43,937 bases of DNA from Actinomycetes bacterium (GTDB taxonomy: Bacteria; Actinomycetota; Actinomycetes; Mycobacteriales; Mycobacteriaceae), in assembly GCA_023404955.1 (NCBI GenBank), contig JAEXZY010000095.1:1-43937 (forward strand), written 5' to 3'. The notes beneath the pieces were generated by a model. The model searched no databases, had not been told where the DNA came from, and worked only from the letters and a program-made list of their open reading frames with translations. Every line of letters begins with the position of its first letter. Position 1 is the first letter of the stretch. Shown here piece by piece: positions 9,378-17,095 of the stretch. The translations under genes were made by a program, and so were the position numbers.

Positions 9378-10247
9378 CTACACCGTCAGATTGAAGTTCG
9401 GGTCGACGCCGTAGAGCGCCAACGAGGCGAACAGGACCACACAGACGATCGCGATCAGCGAGGCCCGCATCGAGCGGCCGACGGCCTCACCCACGCCGAC
9501 CGGGCCGCCGCTGGCATAGAAGCCGTAGTAGCAGTGGTTGAGCATCACGATGACCGAGATGATGACCGCCTGCACGAATGACCAGAACACGTCGTCCGGC
9601 CGCAGGAACGTCCGGAAGTAGTGCTCGTAGGTACCGGTCGACTGCCCGTAGATCAGTGTCGTGGTGACCTGGGCCGACAGGAAGCTCATGATGATCGCCA
9701 TCGCGTAGAGCGGGATGATCACGATGAATCCCGCGACGATGCGCGTGGACACCAGGTACGAGATGGACTTGATGCCCATCACCTCGAGGGCATCGATCTC
9801 CTCGCTGATCCGCATGGCTCCCAGCTCGGCGGTGGCGCCGGCGCCGACGGTCGCCGCCAACGCCTGCCCCGCGACCACGGGTGCGGCGATCCGGACGTTG
9901 ATCAGGGCCGCGAAGAAGCCGGTGAACGCCTCGACACCGATGTTGCCCAGGGACGCGAAGCCCTGGATGGCCACCAGCGACGAGCCCGACAGCGTGACGA
10001 AGCCGACGATGGCGACCGTGCCACCGATGACGGCCATCGCACCGGTACCCATGCCGATCTCGGCGACCAGGCGCAGCATCTCTTTGCGGTAGTAGCGAAC
10101 TGCGTGGCCGATGGAGCCGACCGCGGTGACGACGAACCACGCGACGTGGCCCATCGAGTCGAGCCCGCGGGCGGGCGCCCCGGCCAGCTTCTGGGCGGTG
10201 GCGACCCCGCGGGGAAAGCGAGAACGCAAAACGGCAGCGGTGGACAT
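9378..10247 (-). CDS. yrbE1B: YrbE1B, MlaE-family ABC permease of the Mce1 transporter
   Basis: 289-residue integral membrane protein of the MlaE/YrbE permease family. After an N-terminal amphipathic region come five or six hydrophobic segments (about residues 75-105, 120-150, 175-200, 210-230, 260-285). The family core motif is clear: GAGATAELGAMRISEEIDALEVMGI (two parts, residues about 140-165), the coupling region that contacts the ATPase. With YrbE1A it would form the inner-membrane permease pair driven by the MceG (Mkl) ATPase, which in mycobacteria is encoded elsewhere and is not in this window. The stop of yrbE1A and the start at 10247 are separated by a single base. Confidence 0.94.
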   Translation of the reverse strand: MSTAAVLRSRFPRGVATAQKLAGAPARGLDSMGHVAWFVVTAVGSIGHAVRYYRKEMLRLVAEIGMGTGAMAVIGGTVAIVGFVTLSGSSLVAIQGFASLGNIGVEAFTGFFAALINVRIAAPVVAGQALAATVGAGATAELGAMRISEEIDALEVMGIKSISYLVSTRIVAGFIVIIPLYAMAIIMSFLSAQVTTTLIYGQSTGTYEHYFRTFLRPDDVFWSFVQAVIISVIVMLNHCYYGFYASGGPVGVGEAVGRSMRASLIAIVCVVLFASLALYGVDPNFNLTV

Positions 10248-10248
10248 G

Positions 10249-11046
10249 TCAGCTCCCCGTTCCGAATTTCACGCCGATGGTGGTCAGCACGACGTTGACC
10301 GCGAACAGCGCGATCACGCAGAGCACCAGGGTCTCGTTCACGGCGGTTCCCACGCCCTTGGCGCCGCCGGCGCACGTCAGCCCGCGGTAGCAACCGACCA
10401 GCCCGGCGATCAGGCCGAACGTCAGCGCCTTGACCAAGGAGATGAGCACCTCCGGCAGGCCGGTGACCAGGGTCAGCGTCGACACGTACGCACCTGCCGA
10501 CACGTTCTGCAGATACACACCGAAGATGAAGCCGCCGACCAGGCCGATCGTGATCACCGCACCGTTGAGCAACATCGCGACGAACGTGGAGGCGATCACG
10601 CGGGGCACCACCAGGCGGTGGATGGGGTCGATTCCGAGAACCTCGAGGGCGTCGATCTCCTCGCGGATGGTCCGGGCGCCGAGGTCGGCGCAGATCGCGG
10701 TCGATCCTGCACCGGCGACCACCAGCACCGTCACCAGAGGGCCGAGCTGGGTGACCGCGCCGAGCGCGGCACCGGCGCCGGAGATGTCCGCCGCGCCGAA
10801 CTCGGTGAGCAGGATGTTCAGCGTGAAGATGAGGAGCACTGTCAGCGGAATGGACACCGCGACGGTGGGCAGGAACGCGACGCGCAGCAGGAACCAGCTC
10901 TGCAGGATGAACTCGCGCCATTGGAACGGCGGCCGCAGCGTGGCCTTGCCGACGAGCACGCACATGCGGACGAATCCGCCGACCGCGGTCAACGCGGGCC
11001 TGGCCTGATCGCGCACGTAGCCCGTCAGGTTGGAATCGGTCGTCAC
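10249..11046 (-). CDS. yrbE1A: YrbE1A, MlaE-family ABC permease of the Mce1 transporter
   Basis: 265-residue partner of YrbE1B. It has the same architecture: an N-terminal amphipathic segment (FQWREFILQSWFLLRVAFLP, residues 41-60), then membrane segments around 60-85, 105-130, 150-175, 190-210 and 235-258, with the MlaE signature GAGSTAICADLGARTIREEIDALEVLGI split across residues about 116-143. The GTG start at 11046 has GGAG eight bases upstream (plus-strand 11055-11058). This gene opens the second transcriptional block of the operon: 218 bp separate it from fadD5, and the gap carries a candidate promoter and TetR-type palindrome. Confidence 0.94.
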   Translation of the reverse strand: MTTDSNLTGYVRDQARPALTAVGGFVRMCVLVGKATLRPPFQWREFILQSWFLLRVAFLPTVAVSIPLTVLLIFTLNILLTEFGAADISGAGAALGAVTQLGPLVTVLVVAGAGSTAICADLGARTIREEIDALEVLGIDPIHRLVVPRVIASTFVAMLLNGAVITIGLVGGFIFGVYLQNVSAGAYVSTLTLVTGLPEVLISLVKALTFGLIAGLVGCYRGLTCAGGAKGVGTAVNETLVLCVIALFAVNVVLTTIGVKFGTGS

Positions 11047-11142
11047 CGCGAAGTCTCCGCGACGAGACCATCGGACATGTAGCGCACCGGCAGCACCTGT
11101 CGCACGCTCCCTTCCCGGCCCGACCCCAAAGATGTGAGGTCT

Positions 11143-11168
11143 GTCTCCCTACCGGTCGGTAGTAAGAC
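11143..11168. promoter_or_regulatory. 26-bp imperfect palindrome, candidate TetR-type operator upstream of yrbE1A
   Basis: Arms GTCT-cc-CTACCG and CGGTAG-ta-AGAC face each other around a central GT: 10 of 12 arm positions pair. The inner 14 bp (11149-11162) is a perfect inverted repeat with a 2-bp spacer, the form usual for TetR-family operators. It lies 97 bp upstream of the yrbE1A start and just downstream of a minus-strand TACAGT box (11179-11184), the position a repressor would use. Function is inferred. Confidence 0.5.
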
Positions 11169-11178
11169 GGACCACCGG

Positions 11179-11184
11179 ACTGTA
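11179..11184 (-). promoter_or_regulatory. Candidate -10 box (TACAGT) for an internal mce1 promoter
   Basis: On the minus strand the hexamer TACAGT fits the mycobacterial TANNNT consensus and sits in the only long gap of the operon, between fadD5 and yrbE1A. The expected transcription start falls beside or within the palindrome at 11143-11168. No convincing -35 element is visible, so the call is tentative. Confidence 0.35.
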
Positions 11185-11264
11185 CCCGATGGCGGGGACG
11201 CTTCGTACCGCATCGGCGCGATTGCGCACTCAACCGTTAGCAATGGCTCCCCCTCGTGCTGATC

Positions 11265-12986
11265 TCACCGCTGCCCCGTCGAAATCGTTGTCCGCGTGGA
11301 ACTTTCGCCAGCGTCAACTCCGGGCGCCGCGGCCGCGCCGGAGCCGAACCGAGCCCGCAGCTCCGTTTTGAGCACCTTGCCGGCCGGGTTGCGGGGTAGT
11401 GCCTCGACGATTTCGAGGGCTCGGGGGTGCTTGTAGCGGGCCAGCCGCTCGGTCAGGAAGCCGTCGAGATCAGCGAGGGACAACGCCGTGTCCTCCTGAG
11501 GTGTCAGCGAAGGCCGCAGGGCCACCACAGCTACCGGCACCTCGCCCCACTTCGGATCCGGCCGGCCGATGACGGCCGCTTCGGCGATGTCCGGGTGCGC
11601 GGCGAGCGCGTTCTCCACCTCGGCGCAGTAGATGTTCTCCCCGCCCGAGATGATCATGTCCTTCTTGCGATCGACGACCCAGATGTAGCCGTCGGCGTCC
11701 TGGCGGACCAGGTCTCCGGAATGGAACCAGCCGCCGGCGAAGGCGTCGGCGGTGGCCTCGGGGTTGTTCCAGTAACCGGCCATCAGCGTCGGCGCGCGGT
11801 AGACGATCTCGCCGACCTGACCCACCGGAACGTCGTTCATCTCGTCGTCGACCACACGCGCCGACACCGTGGGGATCACCCTGCCCACCGAACCGAGCTT
11901 GCGCAGCGCGTCCTCGCCCGAGAGCATGCACGTCACCGGAGACATCTCCGTCTGTCCGAACGCTGCCAGGATCGCGGCGCCCGGGAACGTCTCGGCCATC
12001 TCCCGCAGCAAGGTGTCCGAGGCGGGTGCGGCACCCCAGGACAGCACCCGCAGCGCCAGGTCGCGGGGGCGGGCGCGCTGCGCCGCGCACACCGCCTGCC
12101 ACTGGGCCGGCACCAGGAAGATGCCGGTCACCTTCTCCGCGGCGAGCACGTCGAGCAGTTGGTCGGGGTCGAATGCGCCCAGCGGATAGATGACCGTCGG
12201 CCGGCCGAGGAGCAGTCCGACGATCGTGCTGCCCACGCCCGCGATGTGGAACAGCGGCACCCCGACGAAACCGACGTCGTGGCTGAGGTCCACCCCGTTG
12301 GTGAACAGGTGCGTCATTGCCTGACCAGCCAGGTTGTTGTGCGTCAGCACCGCACCCTTGGGTCGACCGGTGGTCCCGGAGGTGTACATGATCAGCGCCG
12401 GAGAGTCGTCCGGGACGTCGACAGTGGGACACGGGACAGCCTCGGCGACCAGATCCTCGTAGCCGAGTACCGCTGCATCGGTATCACCGCCTGCGACGAC
12501 GACCGTCTGCAGCGTGGCGTCGAGGTCACGTACCGCGGTGGCCACCCCGGCGAGGACGGGTTCGGTCACCACGATCGCGGCGCTGCAGTCCGACACCAGG
12601 AACGCGATCTCCGGCGGGGTCATCCGGAAATTCACCGGAACGGCGATCGCACCGAGCTTGTTGACCGCGATCATCGTCTCGATGAACTCGGGCCGGTTGA
12701 GCATCAGGATCAGCACCCGATCACCGACACCGACACCCCGCTGATGCAGCGCGCCGGCCAGTGCGGACACGCGGCGATCGAGGTCGACCCACGTGGTGGT
12801 GGCGTCGAGGAACCGCAGCGCGGTGGTCTGCGGTTGCATCAGTGCATGCCGGGACAGCTGATTGGCCCAGTTCTGCCTGCGGGCCAGATTCGGCTGCTCC
12901 ACGTCGGTGGTCACCAGGATCGCTCCGTCGTCCTCGAGGTCGGTGGGAAGTCGCGAGTTGCGCGGTGATGATATTTGATCAAACAT
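11265..12986 (-). CDS. fadD5: Long-chain fatty acid-CoA ligase FadD5
   Basis: 573-residue acyl-CoA synthetase of the ANL (adenylate-forming) superfamily; it would activate fatty acids with ATP and CoA as they enter through Mce1. The P-loop-like motif YTSGTTGRPKG is at residues 201-211, followed by the A5-type region AAFGQTEMSPV, the hinge/Asp motif GGWFHSGDLV, and the C-terminal catalytic Lys segment RNPAGKVLKTELR. The core resembles FadD5 (Rv0166) strongly, including LARRQNW near the start. The ATG at 12986 has GAGG seven bases upstream (plus 12994-12997). The ~30-residue acidic N-terminus differs from what I recall for Rv0166. It is the promoter-proximal gene of the operon, divergent from mce1R. 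Confidence 0.93.
   Translation of the reverse strand: MFDQISSPRNSRLPTDLEDDGAILVTTDVEQPNLARRQNWANQLSRHALMQPQTTALRFLDATTTWVDLDRRVSALAGALHQRGVGVGDRVLILMLNRPEFIETMIAVNKLGAIAVPVNFRMTPPEIAFLVSDCSAAIVVTEPVLAGVATAVRDLDATLQTVVVAGGDTDAAVLGYEDLVAEAVPCPTVDVPDDSPALIMYTSGTTGRPKGAVLTHNNLAGQAMTHLFTNGVDLSHDVGFVGVPLFHIAGVGSTIVGLLLGRPTVIYPLGAFDPDQLLDVLAAEKVTGIFLVPAQWQAVCAAQRARPRDLALRVLSWGAAPASDTLLREMAETFPGAAILAAFGQTEMSPVTCMLSGEDALRKLGSVGRVIPTVSARVVDDEMNDVPVGQVGEIVYRAPTLMAGYWNNPEATADAFAGGWFHSGDLVRQDADGYIWVVDRKKDMIISGGENIYCAEVENALAAHPDIAEAAVIGRPDPKWGEVPVAVVALRPSLTPQEDTALSLADLDGFLTERLARYKHPRALEIVEALPRNPAGKVLKTELRARFGSGAAAAPGVDAGESSTRTTISTGQR
12974..12983. promoter_or_regulatory. TTTGATCAAA palindrome overlapping the fadD5 start region, possible Mce1R site
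   Basis: A perfect 10-bp palindrome covers codons 2 to 4 of fadD5, directly after its ATG (12984-12986), and faces the divergent GntR-type regulator gene. It is AT-rich against a GC-rich background. GntR/FadR proteins bind short palindromes near starts, so it could be part of the Mce1R operator; this is inference. Confidence 0.3.
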
Positions 12987-13064
12987 TGTGTTGCCTCGGT
13001 CACACTATGGCTCAGGCGGCGCCGGGACAACCCGTCGCACCCCGGGGGAAAGGGCGGCGCCGCG

Positions 13065-13760
13065 ATGTCAGCTCCGGCCAGGCCAGCGTCGTCAGGCAGG
13101 GTTCGACGGGAGCAGCTGTCCGACGAGGTTGCCGCCCGGTTGCGCACGGAGGTCATGACAGGCGCGCTGCGGCCCGACACCTACATCCGACTGGACGAGA
13201 CGGCGGCCCGCCTCGGCGTGAGCATCACGCCGGTGCGGGAGGCGCTGCGGACGCTGCGCGGCGAAGGCATGGTCGAGCTCGAGCCGCACCGCGGACATCG
13301 CGTGATGGCGTTGACGCGCACCGACATCGAGGACATCTTCTGGATGCAGTCGACGATTGCGCAGGAACTGGCGGCCACCACGGCCCGCAGGATCACTGAT
13401 GCGCAGATCGACGAGCTCGTCGACCTCAACGCCGCACTGGCCGACGCCGTGCAACGAGAAGACGCCGACGCGACCGCGCGAGCCGAGTTCGCGTTTCACC
13501 GCACCGTCAACCGCGCCTCCGGCCGGATCAAGCTGGCCTGGTTCCTGCTGCACGCCAGCCGCTACCTGCCGCCGCACGTGTTCGCCTCCGACCCCACGTG
13601 GGGCAACGATGCGGTGACCGGACACGAGGAGCTGATCGATGCGCTGCGCCGGCGCGACGTCGCCACGGTGGTGCGGCTGACCGAGGGCCAGTTCGCCGAC
13701 GGGCTGGCGCGTCTGCTGGCGTATCTCGACCGCATCGGTCGGTGGGGCCCGCCGCGCTAG
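13065..13760 (+). CDS. mce1R: GntR/FadR-family transcriptional regulator Mce1R
   Basis: 231-residue regulator. An N-terminal winged helix (residues 15-80; SDEVAARLRTEVMTGALRPD, then LGVSITPVREALRTLRGEGMVEL, the GntR recognition motif) is joined to an all-helical FCD effector domain (about 90-225) with the Asp/His pattern expected for metal or ligand binding. Placed divergently from fadD5, it matches Mce1R (Rv0165c), the known repressor of the mce1 operon in M. tuberculosis. I chose ATG 13065 because of the purine-rich GGGGGAAAGGG about 11 bases upstream; a frame extended to 12975 would overlap fadD5 and gives no family-like sequence. Its stop TAG shares CTAG with the convergent next gene. Confidence 0.9.
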   Translation: MSAPARPASSGRVRREQLSDEVAARLRTEVMTGALRPDTYIRLDETAARLGVSITPVREALRTLRGEGMVELEPHRGHRVMALTRTDIEDIFWMQSTIAQELAATTARRITDAQIDELVDLNAALADAVQREDADATARAEFAFHRTVNRASGRIKLAWFLLHASRYLPPHVFASDPTWGNDAVTGHEELIDALRRRDVATVVRLTEGQFADGLARLLAYLDRIGRWGPPR

Positions 13761-14197
13761 GTCGCGGCGAGCTGCTCGGCGCGTGCCTTGAGGTTGTCAG
13801 CGAGGTAGTCCAGCGTGTCGCTGATCGCCTTCTTCACCATCGGCTTGGGCAGCGGCAGCGTGGTCTCCACGTCGAGGTCGACGGTCAGCAGCGACGTCGG
13901 CCCCATGGCGACCACGGAGAACTTCTGCTCCTGCTTCTCGAAGTGATCGCCCTGCTGCAGCATCGTGAAGATCTGGTTCTCGCCCGGGTAGTAGACCGCG
14001 GTGATGAACGTGCCCGCCTGGCCCTGCACGACGACGTCGAGCCGTAGCTGGCTGGGCCTGCCGTCGGGGTAGCGGGCGAGGATCCAGCAGCCTTTGATCT
14101 CCTCGTTCCACTGCGGGTAGGCCTCGAAGTCGGCGACGATCGCCATGATGGACTCGGCGGGGGCTGCGACCTCCACGGTCTTACTCACCAGCGGCAT
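13757..14197 (-). CDS. SRPBCC (START-like/polyketide-cyclase fold) protein, Rv0164 (TB18.5)-like
   Basis: 146-residue single-domain protein with the SRPBCC helix-grip pattern: an N-terminal strand KTVEVAAPAESIMAIVADFEAYPQWNEEIKG (residues 6-36, in parts), strands through residue 115, and a long C-terminal helix (118-143, PMVKKAISDTLDYLADNLKARAEQL). Such proteins bind lipids or other hydrophobic ligands in a central cavity. M. tuberculosis has Rv0164 (TB18.5) next to mce1R, which supports orthology; its function is unknown. The ATG at 14197 follows a TATGCT box by six bases, suggesting a leaderless transcript. The stop overlaps that of mce1R (CTAG, 13757-13760). Confidence 0.85.
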   Translation of the reverse strand: MPLVSKTVEVAAPAESIMAIVADFEAYPQWNEEIKGCWILARYPDGRPSQLRLDVVVQGQAGTFITAVYYPGENQIFTMLQQGDHFEKQEQKFSVVAMGPTSLLTVDLDVETTLPLPKPMVKKAISDTLDYLADNLKARAEQLAAT

Positions 14198-14203
14198 CGG
14201 CTG

Positions 14204-14209
14204 AGCATA
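14204..14209 (-). promoter_or_regulatory. -10 box TATGCT, leaderless promoter of the SRPBCC gene
   Basis: TATGCT (TANNNT) ends six bases before the ATG at 14197, the spacing at which transcription would begin at the start codon itself. Leaderless mRNAs are common in mycobacteria, and no Shine-Dalgarno sequence is present here. Confidence 0.5.
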
Positions 14210-14227
14210 GCGAGTCAGCGCATGGCC

Positions 14228-14989
14228 TCATGCCGGCGCGGCGATGCCCTCCCGGCGCAGCGCAGGCAGCACCAGCGCCCGGAGCTCGCGGCCCACTTCG
14301 AACTGCTTGCCCGGCAGCGTGCGCGCCACCATCCGCACGTTGATCGTGTCCACCTGAATGCTCTCCACACCCATCACCTGCGGCTCGTCGAGCAGGAGGT
14401 GCGCAAGGTGGTCGGTCCGCATCGCCTGCGCCGACACGTCGCGCAGCACGTCGTTGACGGCGATGATGTCCGCGGTCGCGGGCAGCGGGATGTCGACTAC
14501 GGCGCGTGCCCAGTCCTTGGACAGGTTGAGCGCTTTGACGATGGTGCCGTTGGGGATCGTGTAGACCTCTCCGTCGCCGGTGCGCAGCCGGGTCACCCGC
14601 AACGTGACCGCCTCGACCGTGCCGCGCGCGGTGCCGCCGCCGGTGATCGTGAGGTCGACGAGATCGCCGAAGCCGTATTGCTTCTCGGTGATCACGAAGA
14701 AGCCGCTGAGGAGATCTCCGACGATGCGTTGCGCACCGAAACCGAGTGCGCCGCCCAGCACAGCCGCGGGCGCGACCAGGGAACCGATGGGAAAGCCCAG
14801 CTGGGCGGCGACGTCGAGTGCCAACCCGATGTAGAGGAGGGTGATGGCCACCGATGCGAACACCGACACCAGGGTTCGCCGGTGTCTGGAGCTCTCCGAG
14901 CCCGTCATGTCGTCGCGGGCGTCGAGCCGGCGACCGATGCGCCGTGCGATCGCGCGGATCGCCCGGGCGGCCAGCACGGCGAACACCAC
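14228..14989 (-). CDS. MscS-family mechanosensitive ion channel
   Basis: At least 253 residues. A transmembrane helix pair (about residues 40-65 and 68-95) leads into the MscS core: the pore-lining helix region PAAVLGGALGFGAQRIVGDLLSGFFVITEKQYGFGD (residues 78-112, in parts), the beta domain (GTVEAVTLRVTRLRTGDGEVYTIPNGTI) and the alpha/beta C-terminal domain. It would release solutes under osmotic downshock. The first usable GTG is 14989, but the frame stays open upstream and encodes another hydrophobic stretch (TVVRWLLTTGLHIALAVVF) that belongs to a first membrane helix. No ATG, GTG or TTG precedes it; GAGGAG at plus 15056-15061 lies nine bases before an in-frame CTG (15046), a possible non-standard start. 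Confidence 0.85.
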   Translation of the reverse strand: MVFAVLAARAIRAIARRIGRRLDARDDMTGSESSRHRRTLVSVFASVAITLLYIGLALDVAAQLGFPIGSLVAPAAVLGGALGFGAQRIVGDLLSGFFVITEKQYGFGDLVDLTITGGGTARGTVEAVTLRVTRLRTGDGEVYTIPNGTIVKALNLSKDWARAVVDIPLPATADIIAVNDVLRDVSAQAMRTDHLAHLLLDEPQVMGVESIQVDTINVRMVARTLPGKQFEVGRELRALVLPALRREGIAAPA

Positions 14990-15185
14990 CGCGAGCGCAA
15001 TGTGCAGTCCGGTGGTCAGCAGCCACCGGACGACGGTGTCGATCAGCGCCCGGCGCTCCTCGCCGACGGGGGAAGCAGCGCCAGCGCCGGGCAGTAGCCG
15101 TGCCGCGGAGCGGCGGAGGGGTAGCCCGTGCGCACGAAGGCGCGCACCCGGGTCAGAATCCGTGGGGCCTTCATGGCCAGGTGAC

Positions 15186-15941
15186 CTACCCCCGCATCGA
15201 GGCAGTCAAACCCAGAGCGGTCTTCAGATCCCGGGCATTGCGGACGGCGTTGCCGCCGAGATCGTTGTTGAAGTAGACGAGGACGTCGCGGCCCTGGGCG
15301 TCCCATTCCCGCACCCGGTCGGCCCACCAGCGCAGGTCGTCGTCGCTGTACGAGCCGCCGTAGAGCGCGCCGGCGTCGGGGCCGTGCAGCCGCACGTAGA
15401 CGAGCGGTGCCGTGGCGCGCAGTATGCAGGGCAGACCTGAACCGCTCATCACGACGTAGGCGGCGGCATGCCGTTCCAGCACGTCGAATGCGGCCGGCTC
15501 GTGCCACGATGGATGCCGGAACTCGACGGCGACGGGGATCGCGGCGGGCATGACGTCCAGGAAGTGATCGAGCCGCTGGAGGGTCTCCGCGTCGCGCTCC
15601 ATCGTCGGCGGAAGCTGCACCAATAGTGGGCCGGCACGGTCGCCGAGCTCGCCCCACCCGCGGTGTATCCGCTCGACCCAGATGTCGGGGGACCGCAGCC
15701 GGCGGGCGTGCGTCAGGCCCCGGGGCGCTTTGACGGCCATCAGGAAACCGGGCGGCAGCTGGTCGCGCCAGCGGGCGAACCAGGCGTCCGGCGACCATCG
15801 ATAGAAGCTGCCGTTGAGTTCGACGGTGTCGAACTCGGCGGCGTAGCGCGTCAGGCGCTGCACGGCGGGCAGGCCCCGTTCGTAGAGCACCCCGATCCAG
15901 TGGTTGTACGACCACCCCGAGGTGCCGATGCGGATCGTCAC
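15186..15941 (-). CDS. DUF72 family protein
   Basis: 251-residue TIM-barrel-like protein of the DUF72 (YecE) family. Family hallmarks are visible: the N-terminal IRIGTSGWSYNHWIG, then FDTVELNGSFYRWSP, the mid-protein KAPRGLTHARRL and GPLLVQLPPTM, the segment VAVEFRHPSWH, and near the end VYVRLHGP and DVLVYFNNDLGGNAVRNA. The biochemical role of the family is not established; structural similarity to TIM-barrel endonucleases/isomerases has been noted. GTG 15941 was chosen because the family starts right before the first strand; a frame to 16022 adds unrelated residues. The divergent M42 peptidase gene begins about 70 bp away. Confidence 0.87.
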   Translation of the reverse strand: MTIRIGTSGWSYNHWIGVLYERGLPAVQRLTRYAAEFDTVELNGSFYRWSPDAWFARWRDQLPPGFLMAVKAPRGLTHARRLRSPDIWVERIHRGWGELGDRAGPLLVQLPPTMERDAETLQRLDHFLDVMPAAIPVAVEFRHPSWHEPAAFDVLERHAAAYVVMSGSGLPCILRATAPLVYVRLHGPDAGALYGGSYSDDDLRWWADRVREWDAQGRDVLVYFNNDLGGNAVRNARDLKTALGLTASMRG

Positions 15942-16012
15942 GCCTGCGCGTGTACCCCACCGGTTGCAGATCAGCACTGTTTGAAGTGCACCGCATCGGA
16001 AATCGCTACGCG

Positions 16013-17095
16013 GTGACCGCACAGACCCCGACGAACGAGTACCGACCGCTTCTTCAGGAGCTGCTGTTCGCCTACGGGCCGTGCGGTCAGGAAGACGCGG
16101 TGCGCAATGTCTGCCGACGAGAGCTCACTCCCCTGGTGGACGAGGCGTGGACGGACCCGGCGGGCAACCTGATCGGGCTCATCCGGGGTGATTCGCGAGA
16201 CACTGGGGCGCCCGCGGTGCGGGTGATGGCCCATATGGACGAACTGTCGATGCTGGTCAAGCGGATCGATGCGGACGGCATCATTCATCTGACCCCGCTG
16301 GGCACCATGTACCCGGGGAACTTCGGGCTCGGGCCGGTCGCCATTTTGGGCCGGCACACGACGGTCTGCGGCGTGGTCGCGCTGGGCTCCGAGCACACCA
16401 CGCAGGAGAGCCCCCGGATCTGGCAGACCAAGCCCGACCAGGGTGACAAGGCGCTGGACTGGCCCGACGTGTACGTCTTCACCGGGCTGGACGGGGACGC
16501 GCTGCGTCAGGCCGGCATCGAGCCGGGCACCCGGGTCTGCGTCGACCGGACCAGGCGCACCCTCCTCGACGTGGGCAATGATTATGTCGGCTGCTACTTC
16601 CTCGACGACCGCGCTGCCGTCACCGCGCTGCTGTGCGCCGCCCGGGAACTGCACGCCGGCCCACCCCCCGCCAGTGACGTGTACCTGGTTTTCACCACCG
16701 ACGAGGAGGTCGGCGGCATCGGCGGGGGCTACGCAAGCCGCACACTGCCGGGCGAGCTGACCCTCGCGCTGGAGGTCGGTCCCACCGAACCGGAGTACGG
16801 CACGCGGGTGAGCGGCGGTCCGATCGTCGCCTACAGCGACGCTCTGTGCGTCTACGACAAGGACGTGGCCGACCGCCTGATGGACGTCGCGGACGGGCTG
16901 GGGCTCGCGCCGCAGGCCGCGGTGCTCGGAGCCTTCGAGTCAGACGCCTCCCACTCCAAGGCCGGCGGGCACACTCCCCGTGCCGGGCTGCTGTGCTTGC
17001 CGACGCTGAGCACGCACGGCTACGAGGTGATCGCCGCGACCGCGATCCCGGCGATGGCGAACGTGCTGACGGAGTTTCTCCGCACGACAGGCTAG
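16013..17095 (+). CDS. M42-family metallo-aminopeptidase
   Basis: 360-residue zinc/cobalt peptidase-like protein of the M42 (glutamyl aminopeptidase/PepA, endoglucanase M-like) family. Metal ligands and catalytic residues can be seen: AHMDE (first His and nearby Asp), LDDRAAV (bridging Asp), TDEEVGGIGG (catalytic Glu and second-site Glu), EVGPTEPEYG, and a C-terminal region STHGYEVI with the last His ligand. M42 enzymes form dodecameric shells that trim short peptides in the cytoplasm. The start is uncertain: GTG 16013 (VTAQTPTNEYRP) fits family lengths; an ATG at 15950 would run into the divergent DUF72 promoter. The stop shares CTAG with the convergent TetR gene. Confidence 0.87.
   Translation: MTAQTPTNEYRPLLQELLFAYGPCGQEDAVRNVCRRELTPLVDEAWTDPAGNLIGLIRGDSRDTGAPAVRVMAHMDELSMLVKRIDADGIIHLTPLGTMYPGNFGLGPVAILGRHTTVCGVVALGSEHTTQESPRIWQTKPDQGDKALDWPDVYVFTGLDGDALRQAGIEPGTRVCVDRTRRTLLDVGNDYVGCYFLDDRAAVTALLCAARELHAGPPPASDVYLVFTTDEEVGGIGGGYASRTLPGELTLALEVGPTEPEYGTRVSGGPIVAYSDALCVYDKDVADRLMDVADGLGLAPQAAVLGAFESDASHSKAGGHTPRAGLLCLPTLSTHGYEVIAATAIPAMANVLTEFLRTTG

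Noticed and set aside
11427..12968. 513-codon plus-strand frame opposite fadD5
   Set aside because: Antisense shadow of a strongly supported acyl-CoA ligase; composition is His/Arg-rich and no ribosome site or motif is present.
12975..13064. Longer N-terminus for Mce1R from ATG 12975
   Set aside because: It would overlap fadD5, adds residues unlike GntR proteins, and ATG 13065 has a better ribosome site.
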